Below, in pieces: positions 54,401 through 62,260 of a DNA stretch of 64,000 nucleotides. Numbering within the stretch: position 1 is the stretch's first letter; each line of letters starts with the position of its first letter. The translations under genes were made by a program, and so were the position numbers. Location of the stretch: NCBI RefSeq assembly GCF_003335045.1, contig NZ_QOZG01000001.1:372001-436000 (forward strand), given 5' to 3'. This stretch comes from Paramesorhizobium salinisoli. Its GTDB lineage: Bacteria > Pseudomonadota > Alphaproteobacteria > Rhizobiales > Rhizobiaceae. A model generated the notes under the pieces. That model made no database searches. It saw only the letters and a program-made list of their open reading frames with translations, and was not told the origin of the DNA.

Positions 54401-54551
54401 TGCGCTTGTTGGCCGCCGCATCGAAGCTGACGGCCTTGATAAGCGATGCGACAAGCGCCTTGTCATCGGCCGCATAAGGCGCCGCGAATGGCGGGATCGC
54501 CGGCTCGGTGGAGAAACTGGCGGAAGAAGGGGTGGCGGCCTGGACAGGCAT
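51426..54551 (-). CDS. putA: Bifunctional proline dehydrogenase / L-glutamate gamma-semialdehyde dehydrogenase
   Basis: A 1041-residue short (type A) PutA converting proline to glutamate. The FAD-dependent proline dehydrogenase barrel (about 170-440) has YDLNFTIDAEEADRLELSLD near 283 and RLVKGAYWDTEVKRAQERGLD near 352. The aldehyde dehydrogenase domain (about 520-1030) has ISPWNFPLAIFLGQ near 693, LIAETGGLNAM near 795 and the catalytic Cys in SAGQRCSAL near 833. The N-terminal RHH DNA-binding domain of E. coli PutA is absent, so a separate regulator is needed. The divergent Lrp-type gene is the obvious candidate. Confidence 0.97.
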   Translation of the reverse strand: MPVQAATPSSASFSTEPAIPPFAAPYAADDKALVASLIKAVSFDAAANKRIDKRATEFVATIRKQASGIGGVEDFLREYGLSTREGLALMVLAEALLRVPDAATQDKLIEDKLKQGRWSEHEGQGDTWFVSASAWALGLSAKVIKPGETPEGVVAALMKRVGLPTVRTATKQAMRFLGHHFVLGETIGEALKRARAAEAKGYRHSFDMLGEGARTRADAKRYYKSYADAIDAIGKAAGGKPLPDRMGISVKLSALHPRYLATHREQVLEELVPDVLALAQKAKSYDLNFTIDAEEADRLELSLDVIDRVFADPSLDGWDGFGLAIQSYQKRALAVIEHIDALAGRFGRRMMVRLVKGAYWDTEVKRAQERGLDDYPVFTRKPATDISYLACAQRMLAARPRIFPQFATHNALTVAAILEMAGADKSGFEFQRLHGMGESLYKQITEKGEKIACRIYAPVGGYRDLLAYLVRRLLENGANSSFVSVVGDESVPISDLLVRPASRLEDGRGYRNPGIPLPRELYGKRRNSAGIEFGDREALAGLVSGIGAVRRNVDAVPLIPGLKVSGKAEPVLSPVNGIKVGTVIPAGADEAGRAVEIARKGFVAWSRVAAEERAAALERASDLLEENRDRLMDLLTREAGKTLDDGLAEIREAVDFCRYYAAEARRQFAHDQVMPGPTGEDDRLRHRGRGVFVCISPWNFPLAIFLGQVTAALAAGNAVIAKPAPQTPLIAFEAVKLLHEAGVPRDAVLYVPGDGAVGAALTAHPAIGGVAFTGSTKTAWAINRALAAKDGPIVPLIAETGGLNAMIVDATALAEQVTDDVVMSAFRSAGQRCSALRILYLQEDIADSMLEMIEGAARELVLDDPALPSTDIGPIIDEAQRAMLADHIAEMRKTQKIRFAGTAPDEGIFFAPHIVELDRPEALTREVFGPILHVVRWKAKELDRVLDQIAATGYGLTFGLHTRIEATVAKAVDRLDVGNIYVNRNTIGAVVGTQPFGGSGLSGTGPKAGGPTYLTRFALEQVVSVNTAAAGGNASLIAMGE

Positions 54552-54662
54552 TAAAGCTCTCCAAATGAATTTTCACCCATATATTTTATTTTACATAGTT
54601 ATTCTCGCCGATTAAGAACAGGGTAATAGCGATTGCACCTAAATAAAGGGGAATTTTAGGGA
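54552..54662. promoter_or_regulatory. putA / Lrp-regulator divergent control region
   Basis: 111 bases, clearly AT-richer than the flanking genes, with T/A-rich stretches around 54573-54602. The two promoters must lie here, and Lrp-type proteins bind such degenerate AT-rich sites. No single operator palindrome could be pinned down. Confidence 0.5.
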
Positions 54663-55124
54663 ATGAAGGATCTCGACTCGATGGATCGCAAGATCCTGCG
54701 CGCCTTGCAGGAGAATGGCAGGCTGACAAATACCGAACTGGCCGACTATATCAACCTGTCGCAGACGGCGACGGCGGAGCGCGTCAAGCGCCTGACACGC
54801 GACGGCTATATAACAGGCTATTCCGCACGGCTGTCGCCGAAGCTCCTCGACCGCTCGATGCTGGTCTTCGTAGAGATCAAGCTCGACCGCACGACGCCTG
54901 AGGTCTTCGACATCTTCGCCGAAGCGACCCGCAAGAACCCCGACGTGATGGAATGCCACATGGTGGCCGGCGGCTTCGACTACCTGATCAAGGCCCGCGT
55001 CGCCGACATGGAACACTACCGCCGCTTCCTCTCCGACGCGCTGCTGTCACTGCCGGGGATACGCGAGACGCACACCTATGCGGTGATGGAGGAAGTGAAG
55101 GAAACGGCGAGCATCGCGATTTGA
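54663..55124 (+). CDS. putR: Lrp/AsnC-family regulator, probable PutR
   Basis: A 153-residue Lrp-type regulator. The N-terminal helix-turn-helix (about 5-55) contains LQENGRLTNTELADYINLSQTATAERVKRL split over its two helices. The C-terminal RAM ligand-binding domain (about 65-150) ends in the LPGIRETHTYAVMEEVKET segment. In Agrobacterium and related bacteria a divergent Lrp-like PutR activates putA in response to proline. Identity as PutR rests on this same divergent arrangement. Confidence 0.9.
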   Translation: MKDLDSMDRKILRALQENGRLTNTELADYINLSQTATAERVKRLTRDGYITGYSARLSPKLLDRSMLVFVEIKLDRTTPEVFDIFAEATRKNPDVMECHMVAGGFDYLIKARVADMEHYRRFLSDALLSLPGIRETHTYAVMEEVKETASIAI

Positions 55125-55150
55125 GGGCTCTTGCCTGTAAAAGAGTCCGC

Positions 55151-55363
55151 TCAGGCTTTTCCCTGCGCCAGATGGTAAGCCACCAAGGCATTGGCATGCC
55201 CATGCCCCATCCCATGCTCTGCCTTCAACACCCCCACCATCTCCATATGCTTCTTCCCCTTCAGCCCATCCAGCACCGCCAGCCAATGGCTGATCGGCTG
55301 GCCATAGGTCTTCTCGATGGAAGGAAAGTAGGAAGCAGGGCCTTTGACTTTTTCTTCCGGCAT
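55151..55363 (-). CDS. DUF4287 domain protein
   Basis: A 70-residue protein of the DUF4287 family: GPASYFPSIEKTYGQPISHWL near 8-28, then LKGKKHMEMVGVLKAEHGMGHGHANALVAYHL near 34-65. Family function is unknown; it often accompanies DUF5655 or similar. It ends 27 bases from the putR stop (convergent). Confidence 0.88.
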   Translation of the reverse strand: MPEEKVKGPASYFPSIEKTYGQPISHWLAVLDGLKGKKHMEMVGVLKAEHGMGHGHANALVAYHLAQGKA

Positions 55364-55405
55364 TTGTGTCGTCTCCTGTCTTGGTGAATTCGATATTAGA
55401 GGCGT

Positions 55406-56488
55406 TCACCCTTTGCGTTTGCGGCGCGGCGGCGTGTCTTCGCTCAACCGCTTCTCGCGCGGAAAGGCGGCGGCGGTTGCGATGACCGCCAGGCTGCTGC
55501 CGACCAGCATGTCCTGCACACGCTCGACCAGCAATCCCGACACATGATTTGAGCCAAATTCGATGAGATCATAGGCAATGAGGATCAGCGCCGTGATAAC
55601 CGCCGTATGCAACCAATAGCGTCGCGCGAAATGGTGCGGCGTCAGTAGCGAGAGAAACACAACCGCCACGCACAGCAAGGCTGGTGAGCCGAACAGCTTC
55701 ACGACCAGCCATGCGCCCATAACACCGGCAAAGGTTCCGGCGGTGCGCTCCACCACGCGCACATAACTGGAGTGCGCATCCGGTTGCATCACCAGCATTG
55801 TGGTCACCACCACCCACAGCGCATGCCGCGGGTCCAGTTCCATACCGATCCAGAGACCGGCCACCGCCGCACTGGCATAAGCCAGCGCAAACCGGGCCCA
55901 GCCATCATCCATTGGCGGTGCCATGCCCACCGGCGAACGCAACTGGGGAAGCGGTCCGAACAGCCATTGGTCCGCCAGCCGCGTCACCGCGACCAGCGCG
56001 GCCCCGCCAAGCGCAAAGACAATCAGATGCGGATCTACCTGCGCGATCCCGGCAGACACGATCATCGCCAGGGCGGCAAGGCGCATCGCCATGGCCTGCG
56101 CCTTGCCCACGCGATAAAGAAAGCCTGCTGCAAAGGCCGAGGCTGCGAAGACAATCCAGAAGAGCGCCTGATGATTTTCCAGAAGATGCCCGGCCAATAC
56201 GCCTGCGAACAGGCCCGCGGAACATAGGGCCAGAATGGAAAAACGCTGTCGCAAGCCGCCATCGGCATCGGCGAAATAGAGCAGCAGGCCGGTCACCCCG
56301 CCAATGAGTCCGGCTTCCGCTTGCCCCATCGCCGCGCCGACGACAATCGGCCCTCCGGTCGGGATCAGGCATAAAACCGCCCGGCGCAAGGTGTCGCGAT
56401 CCGACAAGGCGGCGAGAAACGCACGCCATTCCAGCGTCAACTTATCGATCGGACGTTTAGCTGGAATGGAAGGCTTATCGCGAACCAT
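55406..56488 (-). CDS. FUSC-family membrane protein (aromatic acid exporter-like)
   Basis: A 360-residue membrane protein. Two blocks of hydrophobic helices (about 35-155 and 195-330) flank a loop. This is the half-size FUSC/DUF2955 layout of the aromatic acid efflux and fusaric acid resistance group. The second block carries GMELDPRHALWVVVTTMLVMQPDAHSSYVRVVERTAGTFAGVMGAW, typical of FUSC domains. The substrate is unknown. It stands alone on the minus strand, with its own 90-base upstream spacer. Confidence 0.85.
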   Translation of the reverse strand: MVRDKPSIPAKRPIDKLTLEWRAFLAALSDRDTLRRAVLCLIPTGGPIVVGAAMGQAEAGLIGGVTGLLLYFADADGGLRQRFSILALCSAGLFAGVLAGHLLENHQALFWIVFAASAFAAGFLYRVGKAQAMAMRLAALAMIVSAGIAQVDPHLIVFALGGAALVAVTRLADQWLFGPLPQLRSPVGMAPPMDDGWARFALAYASAAVAGLWIGMELDPRHALWVVVTTMLVMQPDAHSSYVRVVERTAGTFAGVMGAWLVVKLFGSPALLCVAVVFLSLLTPHHFARRYWLHTAVITALILIAYDLIEFGSNHVSGLLVERVQDMLVGSSLAVIATAAAFPREKRLSEDTPPRRKRKG

Positions 56489-56579
56489 GAGAATAAAGCT
56501 TTTCCCGAATAAAGACTTGGAGATTGAGTGACACCTGCCAACTGTAATTGCAAGTTGCTTCAGAGCTCAACCTACTCCT

Positions 56580-57554
56580 CTACACTGCATCTCCCCAATC
56601 CAGCCGCCGCGCCTTGCGATAGGCCTCCCCGTCCCGCTTGGTCACGACCCTCTCCTCCACCGTCCCATCCGCGCGGCACAACTTCAGCTCCACCTTCCCC
56701 GAACTCGCTCTCGGCGGCGCAAGCACCCGCGCGCCCGCCGCCACAGCCGGAAACCGCGTCGCGGCGAGGTAGATGTATTTTTCGTCTTCCCACGGCACTT
56801 CGCCGCCCTTCGCCAATCGGTGCAGGCGCGAGCGGGCGACACGGCGGGAGAAGTGGCACCAGTCCGGAACCCGGTCTGGAGCCATGAGCGGGCATGTCGC
56901 CGCGTGGACGCAGGGGGCGGCGAGATGAGCGCCTTTTTCGAGGAGAAGCTTGCGCACCGCCATCATGCGCCGCCAGCCGGCCGGCGTTCCGGGCTCGACC
57001 ACGACCAGCATGCCTTTTGCCGCCTGCCAGAGCGTGTTCGTAAGCGCCAGCCCTTCCTCGGGCGAAAGCTCGTCCAGCACATAGGCGAGCGTCACCAGAT
57101 CGAATTGTCCCGTCTCGGCCACGCTACGCGTCACATTGGCCGATCGCCATTCTATACGGTCGAGCCGCGAATGCCGGGAAAGTTCCTCGCCGAGCGCCCG
57201 GATCGAAGGGCTCGCCTCCAGCAGCACGGCCGTTTCGAGAGACGGCCAGCAATCGCTTGCCGCCCATAGCGCCGTGCCCGGCCCGGCGCCGACATCGAGC
57301 AGGCTCTTCGGCGCGAAATCGGGGGTGAGTTCGGCAGTGCTTTCCATGCTCGCGCGCACCGCCGCATAGGTCGCGGGCAGCCTTGTCGCGAGATAGGCGC
57401 GGGCCGCCAGATCGCTTGACAGATGCAAGGCGCCGTCGCGCGTCTCAGCCCGGTAGCGGCGCGAGAGAAGGTCGGCGGCGCGCTTCAGATCGGCAAGCGC
57501 GGAGCCTTCCAGCGCCGCATCGACGGCGAGCCTTAAAGGTGAGGGAAGTTCCAT
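56580..57554 (-). CDS. Rsm22/METTL17-like methyltransferase-fold protein
   Basis: A 324-residue protein of the Rsm22 (METTL17) family of small-ribosomal-subunit factors. The SAM-binding-like motif is LLDVGAGPGTALWAA near 84-98. A Cys cluster that in METTL17 binds an Fe4S4 centre is present: APCVHAATCPL and DWCHFSRR near 205-235, plus KLCRADG near 290. The start at 57554 (MELPSPLRL) is preferred over a TTG at 57578. It is next to the DUF2333 gene upstream, 75 bases away across a palindrome. Confidence 0.87.
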   Translation of the reverse strand: MELPSPLRLAVDAALEGSALADLKRAADLLSRRYRAETRDGALHLSSDLAARAYLATRLPATYAAVRASMESTAELTPDFAPKSLLDVGAGPGTALWAASDCWPSLETAVLLEASPSIRALGEELSRHSRLDRIEWRSANVTRSVAETGQFDLVTLAYVLDELSPEEGLALTNTLWQAAKGMLVVVEPGTPAGWRRMMAVRKLLLEKGAHLAAPCVHAATCPLMAPDRVPDWCHFSRRVARSRLHRLAKGGEVPWEDEKYIYLAATRFPAVAAGARVLAPPRASSGKVELKLCRADGTVEERVVTKRDGEAYRKARRLDWGDAV

Positions 57555-57578
57555 GGCGGGGTCCGGCGCTCCAAGCAA

Positions 57579-57610
57579 GGCCAGGGAAAGTGGGAACCGG
57601 TTTTCCGGCC
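57579..57610. repeat. Short intergenic palindrome upstream of the Rsm22-like gene
   Basis: GGCC/GGCC arms and a GGAAA/TTTCC inner stem surround GTGGGAACCGG, followed by GTAAATAAAAAC. It closely resembles the first hairpin of the 41166-41273 element (GTGCGAAGCGGTTTTCCG... GTAAAAATAAA). Confidence 0.55.
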
Positions 57611-57629
57611 GGGCTCGTGTAAATAAAAA

Positions 57630-58832
57630 CTAGCGTTCCAGCACCTGCCTTATATCCACCAGGTTGGAGCGTACGCGCAGGATATGAAAGCCCATAGTGG
57701 TCAGGTGCGACGGCGTGAACCAGGCGTCCTCGCGGCCATTGGAGACGAGCGTCGGCTGCATATTGAGGGAGGAGCGCAATTGCTGCTCCATCGTGTCCCA
57801 CAGCCCGTCGAGATGCTTTTCGGCAAGCACCCCCCTGAAATCCGAATGAGCCGCGCGCAGCAGCCCGTAATAGGCATAGAGCTGGCCATAGGCGAACCAG
57901 AATCGGTCGTCGGCGCGCGTGTCGAACCAGCCTGCGTGGTAGTTCTCAGCCCGGTCCTTCAGGATCGCCGAGGTGGAGCCCAGATCATTGGCTATGCGGT
58001 CGACATATTGGATGAGATTGTCGGCGCGCGCGTCGAACACCGCCTGACAATCCTCAAGCCGCGTGTTGAACGCGCGCAGGTCGCGGATGGCCGCGCGGTA
58101 ATAGCTCGGCGTCGGCGTCTTCGGGCCGAAGGGGCTCAAGCCGAAATACCAGCTATCCTCGGCGAACTGCAGATTGCCGCGCGCCTTCTGCAGATCGGCG
58201 TCGATCTGCGACGTGCCGCGCTGGCGGCCGAGCGAATCCACCAGCTCGATCGCCGTGCGTCGCACAGCGGCATTTATGCCGCGCTGGAACGATGCCTTGT
58301 TGTCGAGAAAGGGCGTGCGGTCCCAGGAAAGGCCAAAGAACCCGGCCTTGTAGAGCACCATCGACGAGATCCAGGCATTCTGGTTGACGTTGAAATCAGT
58401 GAGGTCGGCGGTAACTTCGGCAATCGCCGAGCGTGCGCATGACTTAGCCGCGACAGGCGCTTGTGCTGGCTGGGGCTGTACCGTGTCGTTCGCAGCGCCG
58501 GGCGATGCGGTCGTATCCTCCGGCGCGGCCGGTGACGCAGTAGGAGGCGCGCCGACCGGCTCGCCCGGCGTCTGCGCCTTCTCATAGGCATATTGCGCGG
58601 GATAGTCGGGATTGAAATTAGTCCAGACCTGCGTCTGCCAGATGAAATAGACGTAAAGCGCGGCCAGCCCCACCACCAGCAGGCCGACCACGCCCTTCCA
58701 GATCAGGCCTAGCTCGAGGAAAAGCCGCCACAGCGCGCCCAGCGGCACGGCAATCAGCCGGGCCAGCGCCAATAGGAGCCGCCCGATAAAGGAGAACACG
58801 CCCCGCAAAACCTTCAAAACAGTATCCAGCAC
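57630..58832 (-). CDS. DUF2333 family membrane protein
   Basis: A 400-residue protein anchored by hydrophobic N-terminal segments (about 10-35 and 45-65). A Pro/Ala/Thr-rich linker (about 80-130) leads into a soluble domain (about 130-400) that ends LRVRSNLVDIRQVLER. Segments such as TPFLDNKASFQRGINAAVRRTAIELVD (split near 180-205) and FWFAYGQLYAYYGLL near 315-329 are characteristic. The function is unknown, and a periplasmic location of the soluble part is inferred. It is upstream of the Rsm22-like gene on the same strand. Confidence 0.88.
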   Translation of the reverse strand: MLDTVLKVLRGVFSFIGRLLLALARLIAVPLGALWRLFLELGLIWKGVVGLLVVGLAALYVYFIWQTQVWTNFNPDYPAQYAYEKAQTPGEPVGAPPTASPAAPEDTTASPGAANDTVQPQPAQAPVAAKSCARSAIAEVTADLTDFNVNQNAWISSMVLYKAGFFGLSWDRTPFLDNKASFQRGINAAVRRTAIELVDSLGRQRGTSQIDADLQKARGNLQFAEDSWYFGLSPFGPKTPTPSYYRAAIRDLRAFNTRLEDCQAVFDARADNLIQYVDRIANDLGSTSAILKDRAENYHAGWFDTRADDRFWFAYGQLYAYYGLLRAAHSDFRGVLAEKHLDGLWDTMEQQLRSSLNMQPTLVSNGREDAWFTPSHLTTMGFHILRVRSNLVDIRQVLER

Positions 58833-59203
58833 GTTTCATCCCCAATTGAACCGACATGTCGTATCGACAAGCAAGGCCGCACCGGCGGCGGCCTCTTCCC
58901 CCTCAGATAGAGCGCTTTGCGCAATTCAACAACCGCACAGCCGAAGGTCGCCACCGCCTTGGGTCAGCTTTTTTGCCGTTTCGGGGTTGCAGCGCGCCGG
59001 CTGATCCTTAGGATCGCCACTCCCACGCCCTGAAACAGCCACCGGTATTTTTCCGATTCCCCCTAGCGCCCAAATTATCCTGCAGCAATTGTCGTGAACG
59101 AAAGCATTTTCGCCGCGCCGACGCTTGAACGGCTGCCACTTTGGTGCTTGGGTTCTTCAATTGGAGACCGGAGAAAAATGAGCCCGGTAATGGAGAGAAC
59201 AAC
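58833..59203. other. Divergent region between the DUF2333 gene and choX
   Basis: 371 bases. It contains a perfect 7-bp hairpin AGGCCGC/GCGGCCT at 58874-58894 near the DUF2333 start. The right half leads to choX with a GGAGAG ribosome site at 59192-59197. No gene or clear operator was identified; BetI-like or other choline-responsive sites were not seen. Confidence 0.45.
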
Positions 59204-60148
59204 ATGAAGTCCCTACCCCTCGCAATCGCCTCGTCCCTTTTTGCGCTGTCGCTTTCCAGCGCTGCCCTGGCCGCCGAGCCCGAAAGCTGCTCGACAGTGC
59301 GCTTTTCCGATGTCGGCTGGACTGACATCACCTCGACCACGGCGGTCGCCACCGAGATCCTCAAGGGCCTCGGTTACAAGACGGATATCAAGGTCCTATC
59401 GGTTCCCGTCACCTATGCCTCGCTGGCCAAGAAGGATATCGACGTCTTCCTCGGTTACTGGAAGCCGTCCATGAACGCCGATCTCCAGCCCTATCTCGAC
59501 AACAAGACGGTCGAGACGCTGCGCACCAACCTGACCGGCGCGAAATACACGCTTGCCGTGCCGAAATACACCTATGAGGCAGGGCTGAAGGATTTCAAGG
59601 ACATCGCCAAGTTCAAGGACAAGCTCGGCGGCAAGATCTACGGCATCGAGCCCGGCAATGACGGCAACCGCCTGATCCTCAGCATGATCGAAAAGGATGC
59701 TTTCGGGCTGAAGGGTTTCCAGGTAGCGGAATCCTCCGAGCAGGGCATGCTGGCGCAGGTCGGCAAGGACGTGAAGCGCAAGGAGCCGATCGTCTTCCTC
59801 GCCTGGGCGCCGCATCCCATGAACAAGAATTTCGAGATCGAGTATCTCTCCGGCGGCGATGAGTTCTTCGGCCCCGATTTCGGGGGCGCGACGGTCAACA
59901 CCAATGTGCGGGCAGGCTATACCGCCGAATGCCCGAATGTCGGCAAGTACCTCGCCAATCTGGAATTCTCCCTGGACATGGAAAATGCCATCATGGGCAA
60001 GATTCTCGATGATGGCGAAGAGCCCGCGAAAGCCGCCACCGAGTGGCTGAAGGCCAATCCAGCCGCGCTCGACAAATGGCTCGCCGGCGTCACCACGAAA
60101 GACGGCGGCGACGGCCTGGCTGCCGTGAAGACCTCTCTCGGCCTTTGA
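59204..60148 (+). CDS. choX: Choline/glycine betaine-type periplasmic binding protein
   Basis: A 314-residue exported binding protein. The signal peptide ends around residue 23 (ALAAE). Aromatic residues expected to cage the quaternary ammonium group lie in DVGWTD near 37-42, GYWKPSM near 86-92, YTYEAG near 120 and LAWAPHPM near 199-206. The DGNRLILSMIEKDAFGLKGF segment follows the choline-specific ChoX of Sinorhizobium more closely than ProX. It feeds the membrane components encoded downstream. The ATG at 59204 is preceded by GGAGAG; a longer frame to 59141 lacks a signal peptide. Confidence 0.93.
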   Translation: MKSLPLAIASSLFALSLSSAALAAEPESCSTVRFSDVGWTDITSTTAVATEILKGLGYKTDIKVLSVPVTYASLAKKDIDVFLGYWKPSMNADLQPYLDNKTVETLRTNLTGAKYTLAVPKYTYEAGLKDFKDIAKFKDKLGGKIYGIEPGNDGNRLILSMIEKDAFGLKGFQVAESSEQGMLAQVGKDVKRKEPIVFLAWAPHPMNKNFEIEYLSGGDEFFGPDFGGATVNTNVRAGYTAECPNVGKYLANLEFSLDMENAIMGKILDDGEEPAKAATEWLKANPAALDKWLAGVTTKDGGDGLAAVKTSLGL

Positions 60149-60156
60149 GTGCCACT

Positions 60157-60185
60157 GCCGCCCGATACATCCGGGCGGCTTTTTA
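60157..60185 (+). terminator. Hairpin with T-run between choX and choW
   Basis: GCCGCCCG/CGGGCGGC, a perfect 8-bp stem with a 7-base loop, followed by TTTTT. It looks like an intrinsic terminator placed inside the choXWV operon. It may allow choX to be made in excess. Confidence 0.85.
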
Positions 60186-60291
60186 CGCTTGGCGCCGGGC
60201 CAAAGGCGGGCGGCAGCGCAACAATGCAATATGTTAGAGACATTTGATGAATCGAATTCTCAAACGATAGATAATGCAGGGAACCTGAAGT

Positions 60292-61122
60292 TTGGATTGG
60301 CTGACTGAATACAAAATTCCGGTCGGGCGCACGGCCAAGACCGTTGTTGACTGGCTGACAGACAATTTTGCATGGCTGTTCGATGGGCTGGCAACCGTCA
60401 TGCAGACAATGATTGACGGGCTCCTGTTCATTCTCAACGTGCCGCCTCCGCTGGTGACGGTCGCCATCTTCGCAGGCGTGGCATGGTTCCTGCAGCGCAA
60501 GCTCTCGGTAGTGCTTCTGACTGTTTTGGGCTTTCTCTTTATCCTCAACCAGGGATATTGGGAGGAGACGATGGAAACGCTGACGCTGGTCCTGTCATCC
60601 TGCGTCCTCTGCATGGCTCTCGGCGTGCCGCTCGGCATCGCCGCCGCGCATCGGCCAAGGCTCTATGCCGCAATGCGCCCGGTGCTCGATCTCATGCAGA
60701 CGTTGCCGACCTTCGTCTATCTCATTCCGGCCATTGTCTTCTTCGGCATCGGCATGGTGCCCGGCCTGCTGGCGACGGCAATCTTCGTCCTCCCCGCTCC
60801 GGTGCGCCTCACCCATCTTGGCGTTTCATCGACGCCGGCACATCTGATCGAGGCCGGCGAAGCCTTCGGCGCCTCGCCCCGCCAACTCCTGTGGAAGATA
60901 GAACTGCCCTATGCCATGCCGCAGATTATGGCCGGCCTGACGCAGACGATCATGCTGTCCCTGTCGATGGTGGTCATCGCCGCCCTCGTCGGCGCCGACG
61001 GCCTCGGCGTGCCGGTGGTGCGTGCGCTCAATTCGGTCAATACCGCCCTGGGTTTCGAAGCCGGGCTGGTCATCGTGGTCGTCGCCATCGTGCTCGACCG
61101 TATATTCCGGTCCAAAGCATGA
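60292..61122 (+). CDS. choW: Choline ABC transporter permease
   Basis: A 276-residue inner-membrane permease. Six or seven hydrophobic segments lie at about 30-60, 66-85, 88-112, 130-160, 180-200, 218-235 and 245-270. The cytoplasmic EAA loop (EAGEAFGASPRQLLWKIELPYAMPQI split near 184-209) contacts the ATPase. The start is the TTG at 60292, the only start codon after the in-frame stop at 60286-60288. An AGGGA stretch lies about nine bases upstream. Confidence 0.9.
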   Translation: MDWLTEYKIPVGRTAKTVVDWLTDNFAWLFDGLATVMQTMIDGLLFILNVPPPLVTVAIFAGVAWFLQRKLSVVLLTVLGFLFILNQGYWEETMETLTLVLSSCVLCMALGVPLGIAAAHRPRLYAAMRPVLDLMQTLPTFVYLIPAIVFFGIGMVPGLLATAIFVLPAPVRLTHLGVSSTPAHLIEAGEAFGASPRQLLWKIELPYAMPQIMAGLTQTIMLSLSMVVIAALVGADGLGVPVVRALNSVNTALGFEAGLVIVVVAIVLDRIFRSKA

Positions 61123-61192
61123 TTCCGGACCGACGGTCAGGGCCGGCAAGAATGTTGCGGGCTATTCGGATAAACAACCAAGGAGAGATGGG

Positions 61193-62260
61193 ATGACGGC
61201 GATCACACTCGAAAACGTCTGCATCATCTTCGGTCGCCGGACGGATAAAGCGCTGGCGCTGGCCGACGGCGGCGGCACGCGTTCGCAGATCCAGTCCGAA
61301 ACCGGACATATCCTCGGCGTTCATAATTGCTCGCTCGACATCAGGGAAGGCGAAATTCTGGTCCTGATGGGGCTTTCCGGCTCAGGAAAATCGACACTGC
61401 TGCGTGCCATCAACCGGCTCAACCCGATTACGCGCGGCCGCGTCGTCGTCCACGATGGCGGGCACGATGGCGGGCACGATGGCGGGCGCGCTATTGATGT
61501 CGGCAATGCCGACAGGACAACATTGCGTCATCTGCGCACCCATCTCGTCTCGATGGTGTTCCAGCAGTTCGGTCTCCTGCCCTGGCGCACGGTCGAAGAA
61601 AATGTCGGCTTTGGCCTCGAGATATCAGGCATTGCGAAGGAGAAGCGCAGTGAGGCTGTACGCCAGCAACTGGAGCTGGTCGGCCTCAACGAGTGGGCAT
61701 CCCGCCGCGTTGGCGAGCTCTCCGGCGGCATGCAGCAGCGCGTCGGCCTCGCCCGCGCCTTCGCCACCGGCGCTCCTATTCTTTTGATGGACGAGCCCTT
61801 CTCCGCACTCGACCCGCTGATCCGCGCCCGGCTGCAGGACGAGCTTCTTGATCTGCAGGCGCGGCTCAGGAAGACCATCGTCTTCGTCAGCCATGATCTC
61901 GATGAAGCCATGAAGATCGGCAACCGCATCGCCATCATGGAAGGCGGGAGGATCGTCCAGTGCGGGACGCCGCAGGAAATTTTGCTCAAACCCGCCAATG
62001 ACTATGTCGCGGATTTCGTCGCCAACATGAACCCGCTCGGCGTGCTCAAGGCGGAGGACATCATGGCGCCGCTCGACCGCACCCCCGGCACGCGCCCCTT
62101 CGCCGCCACGGCCAGACGCGAGACGCCGGTGCGCGAGATCATGCAGGCGGTGGCGAGCAACAGCGGCGATGTCGGCATTGTAGAAAAGGGTGCGATCATC
62201 GGCAAGATATCCGCGGACGATATCATCCGCGGGCTCTTGCAGCATCAGCGGCAGGGGTAG
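61193..62260 (+). CDS. choV: Choline ABC transporter ATP-binding protein
   Basis: A 355-residue ATPase. Walker A is GLSGSGKST (60-68), the signature LSGGMQQRV follows near 175, Walker B is ILLMDEPFSALDP near 200 and the H-loop is VSHDLDEA near 232. The C-terminal region (about 285-350) is CBS-like and regulatory, as in the ProV/OpuAA group. Between Walker A and the Q-loop is an in-frame tandem repeat (DGG HDGG HDGG, residues 88-98), probably a surface loop. The start at 61193 has an AGGAG site 7 bases upstream. Its stop directly abuts the dppF-like stop. Confidence 0.93.
   Translation: MTAITLENVCIIFGRRTDKALALADGGGTRSQIQSETGHILGVHNCSLDIREGEILVLMGLSGSGKSTLLRAINRLNPITRGRVVVHDGGHDGGHDGGRAIDVGNADRTTLRHLRTHLVSMVFQQFGLLPWRTVEENVGFGLEISGIAKEKRSEAVRQQLELVGLNEWASRRVGELSGGMQQRVGLARAFATGAPILLMDEPFSALDPLIRARLQDELLDLQARLRKTIVFVSHDLDEAMKIGNRIAIMEGGRIVQCGTPQEILLKPANDYVADFVANMNPLGVLKAEDIMAPLDRTPGTRPFAATARRETPVREIMQAVASNSGDVGIVEKGAIIGKISADDIIRGLLQHQRQG
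61451..61486 (+). repeat. Three perfect 12-bp tandem repeats inside choV
   Basis: The unit CACGATGGCGGG occurs three times without a mismatch. It codes for HDGG repeats in the loop before the Q-loop of the ATPase. Its length is a multiple of three, so copy-number changes keep the frame. Confidence 0.9.
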
